Part shown: one piece after another, positions 1-8,509 of the stretch
Numbering within the stretch: position 1 is the first letter of the stretch
Layout of the letters: every line of letters starts with the position of its first letter
Source: Mycolicibacterium bacteremicum
GTDB lineage: Bacteria > Actinomycetota > Actinomycetes > Mycobacteriales > Mycobacteriaceae
Direction: 5' to 3'
Assembly: GCF_002086115.1 (NCBI RefSeq)
Contig: NZ_MVHJ01000004.1
Location: forward strand, 186,001 to 250,000
Length of the DNA stretch: 64,000 nucleotides
Program-made: the position numbers and the translations under genes
Notes under the pieces: model-generated
What the model was told of the DNA's origin: nothing
The model's input: only the letters and a program-made list of their open reading frames with translations
The model's database searches: none

Positions 1-473
1 GGCCGCCGCCAGGGCACCCAGACCACGCGGTCACCGTAGATCTTTGAGGTCAGTGCCTCGCCGTCGGCGGCGGTCGCGATGGCGATACCGGAGTCGGGGT
101 GCAGATGGTCGACGTGGGCGGCGTCGACGAGACCGTGCATGGCGGTGTCGATGGACGGTGCGGCTCCGCCCTTGCCGTGCAGGCAGTAGTCGAACGCGGC
201 GACCATCTCGTCCTCGCGGTCGACCCCGGGGTAGACATCGACCAGGGCGCGTATCCGGTCCAGCCGCAGCACCGCCAGTCCGCGCTCGGTCAGGGTGCCC
301 AGGTCACCGCCGGATCCTTTGACCCACAACAACTCGACATCGTCACCGGTGACGGGGTCCTTGTCGGTGCCCTTGGCCGAGGTGTTACCGCCGGCGTAGT
401 TGGTGTTCTTCGGATCCGATCCCAGCGCATTGGAGCGGGCGATAAGTTCGGAGACAGTCGGATTCATGCTCAT
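1..473 (-). CDS. Bifunctional rhamnulose-1-phosphate aldolase/dehydrogenase, N-terminal part (cut by window edge)
   Basis: The window holds only the first ~157 codons; the gene continues past position 1. The start reads MSMNPTVSELIARSN and is followed by an N-Y-A-G-G-N-T-S-A-K segment and an H-P-D-S-G segment, as in the class II aldolase domain of the aldolase/short-chain dehydrogenase fusion used for L-rhamnose breakdown. In that family the aldolase cleaves rhamnulose-1-phosphate and the dehydrogenase oxidises lactaldehyde. ATG 473 overlaps the rhaI stop (ATGA). The in-frame ATG at 467 is better spaced from the GGGGAG upstream and is the alternative start. It is the last visible gene of the rhamnose operon; no kinase lies inside the window. 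Confidence 0.85.
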   Translation of the reverse strand, partial: MSMNPTVSELIARSNALGSDPKNTNYAGGNTSAKGTDKDPVTGDDVELLWVKGSGGDLGTLTERGLAVLRLDRIRALVDVYPGVDREDEMVAAFDYCLHGKGGAAPSIDTAMHGLVDAAHVDHLHPDSGIAIATAADGEALTSKIYGDRVVWVPWRR

Positions 474-1618
474 GCTCCCCACGAGGATTGGGTTCCGCCG
501 ATGCGTTCGGCGTTGATGGTGTCCTGGTAGCCGCTGTCGCGGAAGGCGGCCATCGGATCGGCCGGCAGGCCCTGTGCGGCGCGTCGTTCGGCGAGCATCG
601 GCCGGACGTCGGTGTAGAAGGCATCCATGAAGATCGCATTGGCGCCCAGCACATCTCCGGCCTCCTGCGCGGCGGCCAGTGCGTCGGTGTCCACGAGCGA
701 CGCACGCGCAGTCATCTCCTGCACATTGAGTACCGAGCGGATCTGGCCGGGGATCTTCTCCTCGACGTTGTGGCACTGGTCGAGCATCAGCGCCACGGTG
801 CTGTCATCGTCGAGCGCGCCGCCGCGGATCACCTCGAACATGATGCGGAACAACTGGAATGGGTCGGCCGCGCCGACGATCAGATCGTCGTCGGCGTAGA
901 AGCGGGAGTTGAAATCGAAGGAGCCGAGCTTTCCCAGTCGCAGCAGTTGGGCGACGATGAATTCGATGTTGGTGCCCGGCGCGTGATGGCCGGTGTCCAG
1001 GCAGACCTTGGCTCGTTCGCCCAGTGCGCTCACATGCGCATAGGAGGTACCCCAGTCGGGCACATCGGTGGCGTACATGGCCGGCTCGAAGAACTTGTAC
1101 TCCAACACGAGTCGCTGCTGTGCGCCGATGTGTTGGTAGATGGCGGCCAGCGACTCGGCCAGCCGGTCTTGGCGGCCGCGGATGTCTCCCTGGCCGGGGT
1201 AGTTGGTGCCGTCGGCCAGCCAGATCTTGAGGTCCTGGGAGCCGGTCTGGTTCATCACCTCGATACAGGCCAAGTGGTGGTCGATGGCCTTCTGCCGCAC
1301 CGCCTTGTCGGTGTGGGTGAGGCTGCCGAACTTGTAGTCGTCGTCCTGGAAGGTGTTGGAGTTGACGGTGCCCAGTCGCACGCCGAGGTCACCGGCATAA
1401 CGGGCCAGCGCTGCGTAGTCCGGCACGGTGTCCCACGGAATGTGCAGGGCCACTGTGGGCGCCAGCCCGGTCAGGCGGTGCACGGTGGCCGCGTCGGCCA
1501 GCTTCTCTTCGATGGTGCGCGGGGTGCCGGGGGTGCCGAACACCTTGAAGCGGGTGCCCGAGTTGCCGAAGGCCCAGGAGGGCAGTTCGATGGCAAGATT
1601 GTCCAGCGGGGAGTTCAT
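470..1618 (-). CDS. rhaI: L-rhamnose isomerase (RhaI type)
   Basis: 382 aa xylose-isomerase-like TIM barrel that converts L-rhamnose to L-rhamnulose in the cytoplasm. Candidate divalent-metal ligands are visible in VLEYKFFEP (Glu), CLDTGHHAPG (Asp and His) and the FDFNSRFYADDD loop. The protein matches the RhaI-type isomerase found with aldolase/dehydrogenase fusions rather than the E. coli RhaA type. It lies 7 nt downstream of the permease gene and overlaps the aldolase start by 4 nt, so the genes are probably co-transcribed and translationally coupled. Start ATG 1618 gives MNSPLDNLAIELPSWAFG. Family assignment is firm; substrate specificity follows from the operon context. Confidence 0.9.
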   Translation of the reverse strand: MNSPLDNLAIELPSWAFGNSGTRFKVFGTPGTPRTIEEKLADAATVHRLTGLAPTVALHIPWDTVPDYAALARYAGDLGVRLGTVNSNTFQDDDYKFGSLTHTDKAVRQKAIDHHLACIEVMNQTGSQDLKIWLADGTNYPGQGDIRGRQDRLAESLAAIYQHIGAQQRLVLEYKFFEPAMYATDVPDWGTSYAHVSALGERAKVCLDTGHHAPGTNIEFIVAQLLRLGKLGSFDFNSRFYADDDLIVGAADPFQLFRIMFEVIRGGALDDDSTVALMLDQCHNVEEKIPGQIRSVLNVQEMTARASLVDTDALAAAQEAGDVLGANAIFMDAFYTDVRPMLAERRAAQGLPADPMAAFRDSGYQDTINAERIGGTQSSWGA

Positions 1619-1625
1619 CAGATCC

Positions 1626-2942
1626 TCAGATCGCCGTGGTCGGAACGGGGGCCGGTGCGGACACCGGCGCGCCGTAGCGTTCGGTTTCGATCTGCTGCAA
1701 CGACTTACCCTGGGTCCGGGGTGCCCAGACCGCGCCGATGACGAGGGCGACGGTGAGCAGGCCGACCAGCAGGATGCCGACGGTGGTCAGGCCGGTCGCG
1801 GCGAGCATGGTCGGGAAGAAGTAGCTCAGCAGGCCGGTCGCGGTGCGCACCACGAAGAACATCACGCCCTGGGCACTGGCCCGGTAGGGGGTGGCGAACA
1901 TCTCGCTGGCCCACAGGCTGTAGAACGCCTGGCAGCCGATACCTGCCGAGACGCCCCACAGTACGGCGAAGATCAGCATGGTGGTGATACCACCGTCGGT
2001 AAAGGCGACCAGTACCACCCAGCCGACGATGCCCAATGCGGCGCCGAAGACGTAGAGCCCGCGCTGGGAGACCCGGTCGGCGTAGCGCATGAAACCGACG
2101 TAGGTCGCGGCGACGGTGCAGCCCCAGACCAGCACCTGCAGCAGGTTCTGTTGGACCGGGCTGTGCAGCCCCGCGGTCTCGTAGACGCGTGGCATGAAGA
2201 TGCCCGCCTGGCCGGCGACGGTGTTCCAGAACAGGTAGATGCCGCCGAGGAAGAGCAATGCGGTGATGTTCACCTTGCGGGAGAACAGGCCGCGCACGCC
2301 GCGGGCGCCGACCGAGGATTGCAGCTCGCGGCTCTCGTGCACCGCTTCGTCCTTCCAGATCTGCGATTCGGCCAGGCCCTGGCGGATCCACCAGACGATG
2401 GCGGCGACGACGAACAGGTGCACGAAGATGATGCGCGAGCCCAGTAGTTCCAGCGGTGCCAGCGCGGCGGCCAGGGCGAACCCGATGAACGGTCCCACCG
2501 ACCAGGCCAACTGCGCGGTGCCGACATGCTTGGCGCGCTCATTCGACGGCGCCTGTTCGGCGATGTAGGTCCAGGAGGCGGGCACCCCGGCGCCGACGGC
2601 GATACCGGTGATGATGAACGCCGCGAGCAGCATGGTGAAGTTCATCGCGAACGCGGCGAGCAACACGCCGGCCATGTAGACGAGCAGGTCGTAGGTGTAG
2701 ATCGCCTTGCGTCCGAAGCGGTCGCAGAGCGGTCCGCCGATGGCCGCGCCGATGGCGGCTCCGAAGGCGTTGGCGCTCAACGCGGCCAGCAGACCGACGG
2801 CGAAGTTGCTGATGCCGAACTCGGCCTGCCAGAAGCCGAGGCTGGTGGCGATCGCGATGATCGATCCGGCCTCGATGTAGTTCGACATGGCGACCGCGAT
2901 GGTGGCACGCCAGCCGGTGGTGGAGCGCGATCCGATTTTCAT
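1626..2942 (-). CDS. MFS sugar transporter, probably L-rhamnose/proton symporter
   Basis: 438 aa with about twelve hydrophobic segments. The loop GGPLCDRFGRKAIY between TM2 and TM3 is the MFS signature (G-x3-D-R-x-G-R-R/K). It sits between the mutarotase and isomerase genes, which points to uptake of L-rhamnose or a related deoxysugar across the inner membrane. A charged cytoplasmic stretch around residues 205-235 matches the usual central loop. The C-terminus ends in a short polar tail rich in Ala and Pro. The substrate is inferred from neighbours only. Confidence 0.82.
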   Translation of the reverse strand: MKIGSRSTTGWRATIAVAMSNYIEAGSIIAIATSLGFWQAEFGISNFAVGLLAALSANAFGAAIGAAIGGPLCDRFGRKAIYTYDLLVYMAGVLLAAFAMNFTMLLAAFIITGIAVGAGVPASWTYIAEQAPSNERAKHVGTAQLAWSVGPFIGFALAAALAPLELLGSRIIFVHLFVVAAIVWWIRQGLAESQIWKDEAVHESRELQSSVGARGVRGLFSRKVNITALLFLGGIYLFWNTVAGQAGIFMPRVYETAGLHSPVQQNLLQVLVWGCTVAATYVGFMRYADRVSQRGLYVFGAALGIVGWVVLVAFTDGGITTMLIFAVLWGVSAGIGCQAFYSLWASEMFATPYRASAQGVMFFVVRTATGLLSYFFPTMLAATGLTTVGILLVGLLTVALVIGAVWAPRTQGKSLQQIETERYGAPVSAPAPVPTTAI

Positions 2943-2968
2943 TCCGGTGTCTTTCGGTGAAGGGGAGG

Positions 2969-3295
2969 TCAGGGAAGGTGGAAGTACTCGGTGAGCAGTT
3001 CGAGGTCACTGTCGGGATGGGCCTCGGTGCGGAAGTACTGCGCCATCTGCTCCTGCCACTTCTCGTTGATCGCGGTCCGGCTCATCGCGGCGGTGGCGCG
3101 GGCGAAATCATCGGTCTCCAGATAGCCCACCACCATGCCCTCGGCGCGGCGCAGGAACAACGAGTAGTTGCCCCACCCTGCGGCGCGCAGGGCATCGAGC
3201 ATCTCCGGCCACACCTCGGTATGAGCCTCGAGGTAGTCGTCGACGCGGTCGGGCTTGAGGTGCATCACGAAGCACACCCGCTGCATGTCGTCCAT
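2969..3295 (-). CDS. rhaM: L-rhamnose mutarotase
   Basis: 108 aa, the usual length for RhaM, an enzyme that interconverts alpha and beta anomers of L-rhamnose. Typical features are an early CFVMHLKPD segment, a W-P-E-M-L-D-A-L-R helix, NYSLFLR and a terminal YFHLP. It is the first gene of the rhamnose operon. A GGGAG ribosome-binding site lies about 7 nt upstream of ATG 3295, and a perfect palindromic operator lies 14 nt upstream of the start codon. Confidence 0.9.
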   Translation of the reverse strand: MDDMQRVCFVMHLKPDRVDDYLEAHTEVWPEMLDALRAAGWGNYSLFLRRAEGMVVGYLETDDFARATAAMSRTAINEKWQEQMAQYFRTEAHPDSDLELLTEYFHLP

Positions 3296-3308
3296 ACGCC
3301 ACTCCCGT

Positions 3309-3324
3309 ATTGAAACGTTTCAAT
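3309..3324. promoter_or_regulatory. Palindromic operator for the LacI-type rhamnose regulator
   Basis: ATTGAAACGTTTCAAT is a perfect 16-bp palindrome with a central CG, the classic form of a LacI/GalR-family operator. It lies between the regulator gene and rhaM, just upstream of the rhaM ribosome-binding site, where bound repressor would block transcription of the rhamnose operon. Assignment to the adjacent LacI protein is inferred. Confidence 0.75.
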
Positions 3325-3397
3325 TTGTGATTGGGGCAACAATAGGACGGTGGTGCCGTCGTCGTCAAGCGCCTCCCGACAGGCGTCGGGGCCCCGG

Positions 3398-4399
3398 TCA
3401 GATCCGGGTGCTGCGCCGGGTGACCAACTCGGGCTGGAACAGCACGTGACGTGGCCGGTGCTCGCGCGCCTCGGTCGCCTCGATCAACAGATCGATTGCG
3501 GTGCTTCCGATCTCGTGACTGGGTTGGCGCACCGAGGTGAGCGGTACGACGGCGGAACGGGCGAACTCGATATCGTCGTAGCCGACCAGGGCGATCTGCT
3601 CGGGCACCATCTGCTCGCCCATCAGGGCCAGTGCCTGCAGCACGCCGATGGCCACCAGATCGTTGGCGCAGAAGATCCCGTCGGGGCGGCGGGCGGGCGG
3701 CCGGTCGCGCAGCTGTTCGCCCACGGCGCGCCCGGCCAACACCGTCAGCGCCGGGGTGTAGATCACCTCGAGGTCGGCGTCGGGCACCCCGTCCAGCGCG
3801 GCGCGCGCCCCGTGCAGACGGTCACGCACCTGCCGCAGCTCCGCAGGCCCGCCGACGAAGGCGATCCGGCGCCTGCCGGTCGCGCAGAGGTGATCGACCG
3901 CGAGCTTGCCGCCCGCGACGTCATCGACGGCCACCGAGTCGAACTCGGTGCCGCGGCCGTCACGGTCGACCAGCACCACGGGTGTACCGCGACGGCGCAG
4001 CACCTCCAGGCGGTCGAAGTCGTCGCCGACCGGGGACACCAGCAGCCCGAAGACACGCTGTTCGTCGAAGGCGTCGACGTAGGACCGTTCGCGGTGGGCA
4101 TCGTCATCGGAGGTGCCCAGCAGCAAGGTCAGATTGTTGGCCTCGGCGCGGGTTCCCGCCCCACGTGCGATGTCGGTGAAGAACGGGTTGCCGACATCGA
4201 GGACCACCAGACCGACACTGCGGGACCGACCGGCGCGTAACTGGCGGGCCGCGTCATTGCGGACGAAACCGAGCTCGTCGATGGCGGCCTGCACGCGCGC
4301 GACGGTGGTGGGCGACACCTTCTCCGGTGCGTTCAGCACATTGGACACCGTGCCGACCGATACCGCGGCGGCCGCAGCGACTTCCCGGATGCTCACCAC
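3398..4399 (-). CDS. LacI-family transcriptional regulator of rhamnose genes
   Basis: About 333 aa. An N-terminal helix-turn-helix reads SIREVAAAAAVSVGTVSNVLN, followed by the hinge helix region and a periplasmic-binding-protein-like sensor domain. I chose GTG 4399 (GTG 4396 is also possible) because the family begins just before the HTH; a start at 4441 would add 14 unrelated residues and overlap the upstream gene. It is co-directional with the rhamnose operon and separated from it by the 3309-3324 operator. It most likely represses that operon until rhamnose or a derivative binds. Confidence 0.87.
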   Translation of the reverse strand: MVSIREVAAAAAVSVGTVSNVLNAPEKVSPTTVARVQAAIDELGFVRNDAARQLRAGRSRSVGLVVLDVGNPFFTDIARGAGTRAEANNLTLLLGTSDDDAHRERSYVDAFDEQRVFGLLVSPVGDDFDRLEVLRRRGTPVVLVDRDGRGTEFDSVAVDDVAGGKLAVDHLCATGRRRIAFVGGPAELRQVRDRLHGARAALDGVPDADLEVIYTPALTVLAGRAVGEQLRDRPPARRPDGIFCANDLVAIGVLQALALMGEQMVPEQIALVGYDDIEFARSAVVPLTSVRQPSHEIGSTAIDLLIEATEAREHRPRHVLFQPELVTRRSTRI

Positions 4400-4422
4400 C
4401 CGCCCATTCCACCAGACATCGA

Positions 4423-5301
4423 TCAGGGCGCGGCATCCCACAACATCTGCGCCAACCGCGCGGTCGCCGGTGTCAGCCGGTCCGCGCGTGGCGATGCCAG
4501 GTAGACCTGCCAGATCACCGGTTCGGCCAGCGGGATCGACCGCAGGTCGGGGAAGCGGCGCGCCTCCGAAGCCGGCATGAACGTGGTGCCCAGCCCGTTG
4601 CGGACCAATTCGGCGATCGCTCCGAAACCGGCCGGCACCTCATAGGGGACGCGGGCCCGCAAACCGGCGGCCGCGAAGGCCGCGTCCATCAGCCGGCGCA
4701 GGCCGAACTGCGGCGGAAACCCGACCAGGTCCACCTCTGCGAGGTCGCCGAGTACGGCCCGGTCGGGTATCCGGTGGTCGCCGGCGACGACGTAGACCAT
4801 CGGTTCCTCGAACAGCAGACGCATGTCCAAGGTGGGCGGGAACCGGTCGGGCACCGAGACCAGGGCCAGGTCCAGGGAGCCGTCCACCAGGCCGGCCAGA
4901 TAGCTGGACGCCCCGGTCTGGCTCAGGTGCAGCCGCAGTCGCACGAACGGATGGGCGCGGTGGAACTCGCCGAGCGCCGCCGCGACATCCATCGGGCCGA
5001 ACGAGATGAGTGAACCGAACTCGACTGTCCCCGAAAGGGTCCCGCGAAACTCCTGAACCGATTCGGCGGCCGAGCGGGCGGCCTGCAGCACCTGCTGGGC
5101 GTGACCGCGGAATCGTTCGCCGGCCGCGGTCAACGTGATCTGTTGCCGGGAGCGGTCGAAGAGCTGGACATCCAGCTCCCGTTCCAGCTTGGCCACCGAT
5201 GCCGACAGTGCGGATTGCACGAGGTGCGCCCGTGCCGCCGCGCGGGTGAAGCTCAGTTCGGTCGCGACGGCGAGAAAATGCTCGAGCTGGCGCAGTTCCA
5301 T
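4423..5301 (-). CDS. LysR-family transcriptional regulator
   Basis: 292 aa. The winged HTH is at residues 1-60 (MELRQLEHFLAVATELSFT, then AAARAHLVQSALSASVAKLE) and is followed by a two-lobed LysR substrate-binding domain. It is divergent from the epoxide-hydrolase-like lipoprotein gene at 5377 across a 75-bp gap, the classic arrangement for a LysR activator and its target. The inducer is unknown. Its stop lies 23 nt upstream of the chosen LacI start. Confidence 0.88.
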   Translation of the reverse strand: MELRQLEHFLAVATELSFTRAAARAHLVQSALSASVAKLERELDVQLFDRSRQQITLTAAGERFRGHAQQVLQAARSAAESVQEFRGTLSGTVEFGSLISFGPMDVAAALGEFHRAHPFVRLRLHLSQTGASSYLAGLVDGSLDLALVSVPDRFPPTLDMRLLFEEPMVYVVAGDHRIPDRAVLGDLAEVDLVGFPPQFGLRRLMDAAFAAAGLRARVPYEVPAGFGAIAELVRNGLGTTFMPASEARRFPDLRSIPLAEPVIWQVYLASPRADRLTPATARLAQMLWDAAP

Positions 5302-5376
5302 CAGGCGAGGATATCGACGTCAGCGATGACCCTCATCAAAAGTAAACGTTGGACGTGATGACCGGACGCGGCTGAG

Positions 5377-6405
5377 ATGACAGGTGTGGACCTCAGCAGA
5401 CGCAACTTCGGCCTGATCACCACCGCCGCGGCGGGAGCACTCACCCTGGCCGCATGCGGCACGTCCGAGTTGGCCCGGGCGCAGGCGCCCGCACCACCAC
5501 CGGCGCCCACCCACACCCTGGGGCCGATCCGTACCGTCCGGGCCGGTCTGCTCGAGGTCGGCTATGCCGAAGCAGGCCCGACCGACGGGCGGCCGGTGCT
5601 GCTGCTGCACGGGTGGCCGTATGACATCCACAGCTACGCCGACGTCAGCGCCGAACTCGCCGGCCAGGGCTTCCGGGTGATCGTGCCGTTCGCGCGCGGC
5701 TTCGGATCGACCCGATTCCGGTCGGATGACACCGTCCGCAACGGCCAGCAGGCGGCCCTGGCGCACGATGTCATCGACTTGATGGACGCCCTGGGAATCG
5801 AGAGGGCCATCCTCGGCGGCTACGACTGGGGTGGCCGCACCGCCAATGTGGTTGCGGCACTGTGGCCGCAGCGGGTGGACGGCCTGGTCGCCGTCAGCGG
5901 CTACATCATCGTCGACCTGGCGGCCAATCGCGAACCGCTGCCACCGCGGGCCGAATATGGCTGGTGGTATCAGTACTATTTCGCGACTCCGCGCGGGGAA
6001 ATGGGCTACCGGCGCAACACGGCGGACTTCAATCGGCTCATCTGGCAGAACGCCTCACCGCGGTGGCAGTTCGCCGACAGCACCTACGCGCTGACGGCGG
6101 CCGCCTTCGACAACCCCGATCACGTCGACATCGTGGTGCACAACTACCGATGGCGACAGAGTGTGGCCGACGGCGAGGCCCGGTATGACGCCGACGAAGC
6201 CCGACTGGCCGGCCGTCCGGTGATCACCGTCCCGACGATCACGATCGGCAGCGATTTCGATGGGGCGGCGCGCGATGGCGCCGGCTACCGCAAGCAGTAC
6301 ACGGGCCGGTACGAGCACCGGGTGCTCGACGGGATCGGGCACAACGTGCCGCAGGAGGCGCCGGCGCAATTCGCCGCCGCCATCCGTGACGTCAGCCGGA
6401 TGTGA
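5377..6405 (+). CDS. Exported alpha/beta hydrolase, epoxide-hydrolase-like lipoprotein
   Basis: 342 aa. The N-terminus carries twin arginines (SRRNFGLI, residues 7-14) and then a lipobox ending LAAC (Cys27), so Tat export followed by lipid anchoring is likely. A Pro/Ala linker leads to the hydrolase domain. HGWP (about 78-81) forms the oxyanion region. The nucleophile elbow is GGYDWGG with Asp150, as in epoxide hydrolases and haloalkane dehalogenases rather than serine esterases. The likely catalytic His is in GIGHNVP near the C-terminus. It is divergent from the LysR regulator at 4423. The substrate is unknown. Confidence 0.82.
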   Translation: MTGVDLSRRNFGLITTAAAGALTLAACGTSELARAQAPAPPPAPTHTLGPIRTVRAGLLEVGYAEAGPTDGRPVLLLHGWPYDIHSYADVSAELAGQGFRVIVPFARGFGSTRFRSDDTVRNGQQAALAHDVIDLMDALGIERAILGGYDWGGRTANVVAALWPQRVDGLVAVSGYIIVDLAANREPLPPRAEYGWWYQYYFATPRGEMGYRRNTADFNRLIWQNASPRWQFADSTYALTAAAFDNPDHVDIVVHNYRWRQSVADGEARYDADEARLAGRPVITVPTITIGSDFDGAARDGAGYRKQYTGRYEHRVLDGIGHNVPQEAPAQFAAAIRDVSRM

Positions 6406-6408
6406 TGC

Positions 6409-6474
6409 GGCGCGAGCGCCCGTGAAATGTACGCGGTTGGGGCGTGTCGGCGTGCCGACACGGTCCCTCGCGCC
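6409..6474. terminator. Nested inverted repeats between convergent genes
   Basis: An outer pair GGCGCGAG (6409-6416) and CTCGCGCC (6467-6474) encloses an inner hairpin, CGTGTCGGC and GCCGACACG (6443-6451 and 6454-6462). It fills the 80-bp gap between two convergent genes and could terminate both. There is no U tract, which is common in mycobacteria. Confidence 0.5.
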
Positions 6475-6485
6475 GAAAGCTGCGG

Positions 6486-6908
6486 CTACTCCAGGACGAA
6501 AACCGGAATCTGCCGGTCGGTCTTGGTCTGGTACTCGGCATAGGGCGGGTAGGCCTGCACGGCCAGCTCCCACCAGTGCGCGCGCTCGTCGCCGTCGACC
6601 TCGCGCGCCGTCAGCTCGATGACCTTCTCGCCGTCCTGCGCGGTGACCTGCGGATGGGCCTTGACGTTGTGATACCAGGCCGGGTGCTGCGGATCGCCGC
6701 CCTTGGAGGCCACCATCGCGTACTTGCCGTTCTCCTCGACGCGCATCAACGGCACATAGCGCTTCTTGCCGGACTTGGCGCCGGTGGTGGTGAACAGCAC
6801 GACCGGGCGGTCGAGTACCTCGACCCCGTCGGTGGTGCCCTGTTCAAGGATGCGTTCGGTCTGGTCACGGACCCAGTCGGTGGGGCTCAGCTCGGGGTTG
6901 TTCGACAT
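6486..6908 (-). CDS. Nitroreductase/deazaflavin(F420)-dependent oxidoreductase, Ddn-like
   Basis: 140 aa, the usual size of the Ddn/Rv3547-like split beta-barrel family that uses cofactor F420. Diagnostic stretches are [40 protein letters not shown] and the C-terminal [15 protein letters not shown]. The longest open frame runs far upstream, but the family starts at [12 protein letters not shown], hence ATG 6908. It is divergent from the sulfurtransferase gene at 6984. The physiological substrate is unknown; relatives reduce quinones. Confidence 0.87.
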   Translation of the reverse strand: MSNNPELSPTDWVRDQTERILEQGTTDGVEVLDRPVVLFTTTGAKSGKKRYVPLMRVEENGKYAMVASKGGDPQHPAWYHNVKAHPQVTAQDGEKVIELTAREVDGDERAHWWELAVQAYPPYAEYQTKTDRQIPVFVLE

Positions 6909-6983
6909 GGCGTCTAGAACACCACAGCGGCCCGGATTGTTTCCGTCTTCGACGATCGGCCCAGCATCTGGGACGCTGCCCCT

Positions 6984-7814
6984 ATGACAGACGTCTTCAT
7001 CACCGCGGCCGAACTCGCCGACCGGCTGAGCGCCGGCGATCCGTTGACCCTGCTCGACGTGCGCTGGCAGCTGGCGCAACCCGACGGACGCGCCGAGCAC
7101 GAGCGCGGGCATCTGCCCGGTGCGGTGTACGTCTCGCTCGACGACGAACTCAGCGACCACGGGGTGTCCGGCCGCGGTCGGCACCCGCTGCCGTCGGGAG
7201 CCGCGTTGCAGGACGCGGCCCGTCGCTGGGGCGTGCGCCGCGGTGTCCCGGTCGTGGTCTACGACGACTGGAACCGCGCCGGATCGGCGCGCGCCTGGTG
7301 GGTACTGCGGGCCGCCGGTGTCGAGAACGTCCGGATTCTCGACGGCGGTCTCGGCGCCTGGACCGCCGCGGGCCACGCCCTGGAGACCGGACCGGTCGAC
7401 GCCGAACCCGGCGATGTGGTGATCGTGCACGACGACCTGTATGCCGGCGCGATGCCGACGCTGACCGCCGAACAGGCCGCAGCCCACACCAACCTGCTCG
7501 ACGCCCGGGCACCCGAGCGCTTCCGCGGCGATGCCGAACCGGTCGACACGGTGGCCGGGCACATCCCGGGTGCGCGCAATCTGCCCAGCACCGCCGTACT
7601 CACCGAGGACGGCACCGTGCTGTCGGAGGACGAACTGTCCGCGCTCGGCTGGACCTTCGGCGGCAGTGAGCAGGTGGGTGTGTACTGCGGATCCGGTGTC
7701 ACCGCATCGGTGTTGGTGGCCGCGTTGGCGGCGGCCGGCGTCGACGCCGCGCTGTTTCCCGGCTCGTGGTCGCAGTGGTCGGCCGAAGGCCGTGCGGTCG
7801 AGACCGGCGGCTAG
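6984..7814 (+). CDS. Two-domain rhodanese / 3-mercaptopyruvate sulfurtransferase
   Basis: 276 aa with two rhodanese domains: a catalytically silent N-terminal domain (about 1-135) and an active C-terminal domain (about 150-276). The active-site loop is YCGSGVTAS with Cys235. The C-G-S-G-V-T form is typical of mercaptopyruvate sulfurtransferases, whereas thiosulfate sulfurtransferases usually carry C-R-K-G-V-T. The predicted role is cytoplasmic sulfur transfer to thiols or cyanide. Its stop overlaps the convergent membrane-protein stop by a few bases. Confidence 0.87.
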   Translation: MTDVFITAAELADRLSAGDPLTLLDVRWQLAQPDGRAEHERGHLPGAVYVSLDDELSDHGVSGRGRHPLPSGAALQDAARRWGVRRGVPVVVYDDWNRAGSARAWWVLRAAGVENVRILDGGLGAWTAAGHALETGPVDAEPGDVVIVHDDLYAGAMPTLTAEQAAAHTNLLDARAPERFRGDAEPVDTVAGHIPGARNLPSTAVLTEDGTVLSEDELSALGWTFGGSEQVGVYCGSGVTASVLVAALAAAGVDAALFPGSWSQWSAEGRAVETGG

Positions 7815-8314
7815 TGATGCGCGATCATCTTGACCGCGACCACCGCCGCACCGGCCGCGGTCAGCAGTAGCACCGCCAGCACCTGCTGCCACCACACCAG
7901 AGCGGCGCGGCGCACCGCCAGATAGGCGATCAGCGCCATCTCGGCGACCAGGAACCACATGGCGATCCACACTGCGGTCGCGGTGTCCAGCACACCGAAG
8001 CCGGCCAGCGCCAGGATCAGTGCCGGCGCCGCGGCGGCCTGCATGATCTGGCCGGAGGCCGCCAGCATGCCCCAGGCGGCCCTGCCGCGCGGGGCGGCGC
8101 CCTCGACGCTGAGCCGGGCGACGAACTCGGCCAGCAATGCCGCCGCCCACAGCCCGCCGGCGGCCACCGCGACATCGAGCACCCGGTACCAGGCGTTGGT
8201 GTCGGCGCCGGTGTAGCGGGCCAGGGCGGCCAGGGTGGCCAGGCACGAGATGGCGCCGTACAACCGTTCCCGCAGGGCCGCGACGACGTGCTCGACGGGC
8301 GGATCGGCGCTCAC
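7811..8314 (-). CDS. Unknown integral membrane protein, about 4 TM segments
   Basis: 167 aa with hydrophobic helices roughly at residues 20-40, 50-70, 85-120 and 140-162, ending AVKMIAHH. I do not recognise a named family. The GTG at 8314 was chosen because it overlaps the stop of the third 65-bp mini-ORF (GTGA) and has a GAGG ribosome-binding site 7 nt upstream inside the repeat. A longer frame reaches 8368 but would translate repeat sequence. Upstream and co-directional lies the esterase gene, joined through the repeat relay. Confidence 0.7.
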   Translation of the reverse strand: MSADPPVEHVVAALRERLYGAISCLATLAALARYTGADTNAWYRVLDVAVAAGGLWAAALLAEFVARLSVEGAAPRGRAAWGMLAASGQIMQAAAAPALILALAGFGVLDTATAVWIAMWFLVAEMALIAYLAVRRAALVWWQQVLAVLLLTAAGAAVVAVKMIAHH

Positions 8315-8379
8315 GCGGTTGCCTCGCACGCTCGGCTCCCGCGTGTCGTCCGTCGGTTCGCTCCGCAAGCGTCGCTCAC
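8311..8379 (-). CDS. Mini-ORF 3 of the 65-bp repeat (22 codons)
   Basis: GTG 8379 overlaps the stop of mini-ORF 2, and its own TGA overlaps the GTG start of the membrane protein at 8314. Same peptide; the single difference changes GCC to GCA, both Ala. Confidence 0.4.
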   Translation of the reverse strand: MSDACGANRRTTRGSRACEATA

Positions 8380-8444
8380 GCGGTGGCCTCGCACGCTCGG
8401 CTCCCGCGTGTCGTCCGTCGGTTCGCTCCGCACGCGTCGCTCAC
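8376..8444 (-). CDS. Mini-ORF 2 of the 65-bp repeat (22 codons)
   Basis: GTG 8444 overlaps the stop of mini-ORF 1. It encodes the same 22 residues; the one base that differs from its neighbours changes GCT to GCG, both Ala. Confidence 0.4.
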   Translation of the reverse strand: MSDACGANRRTTRGSRACEATA

Positions 8445-8509
8445 GCGGTGGCCTCGCACGCTCGGCTCCCGCGTGTCGTCCGTCGGTTCGCTCCGCAAGC
8501 GTCGCTCAC
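8441..8509 (-). CDS. Mini-ORF 1 of the 65-bp repeat (22 codons)
   Basis: GTG 8509 overlaps the esterase stop (GTGA). The 22-codon frame starts [12 protein letters not shown] and ends ACEATA, with TGA at 8443-8441. GGAG in the last codons of the esterase can serve as its ribosome-binding site. Translation is inferred from the overlap geometry only. Confidence 0.4.
   Translation of the reverse strand: MSDACGANRRTTRGSRACEATA

Larger units (their letters stand above)
8310..8504. repeat. Three tandem 65-bp repeats encoding a stop/start relay (MIRU-like)
   Basis: Units are 8310-8374, 8375-8439 and 8440-8504, identical except for two positions. On the minus strand each unit contains GTGAGC, and because 65 is one less than a multiple of three, a frame opened at each GTG closes at a TGA overlapping the next GTG. 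The esterase TGA overlaps the first GTG and the last TGA overlaps the membrane-protein GTG. Every unit has GAGG 7 nt before the next GTG. This resembles the mycobacterial interspersed repetitive units described at senX3-regX3. There are no spacers, so it is not CRISPR. Confidence 0.9.

Noticed and set aside
488..1741. Long plus-strand frame (417 codons) opposite rhaI
   Set aside because: It is antisense to a well-conserved isomerase gene, has low-complexity Gly/Val/Asp composition and no family match; a GC-bias shadow frame.
6486..8246. 586-codon minus-strand frame
   Set aside because: Only its last 140 codons match a family (Ddn-like). The rest runs antisense through the sulfurtransferase gene and the convergent membrane protein.
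8310..8504. CRISPR array
   Set aside because: The 65-bp units are directly adjacent with no variable spacers, and no cas genes are present.
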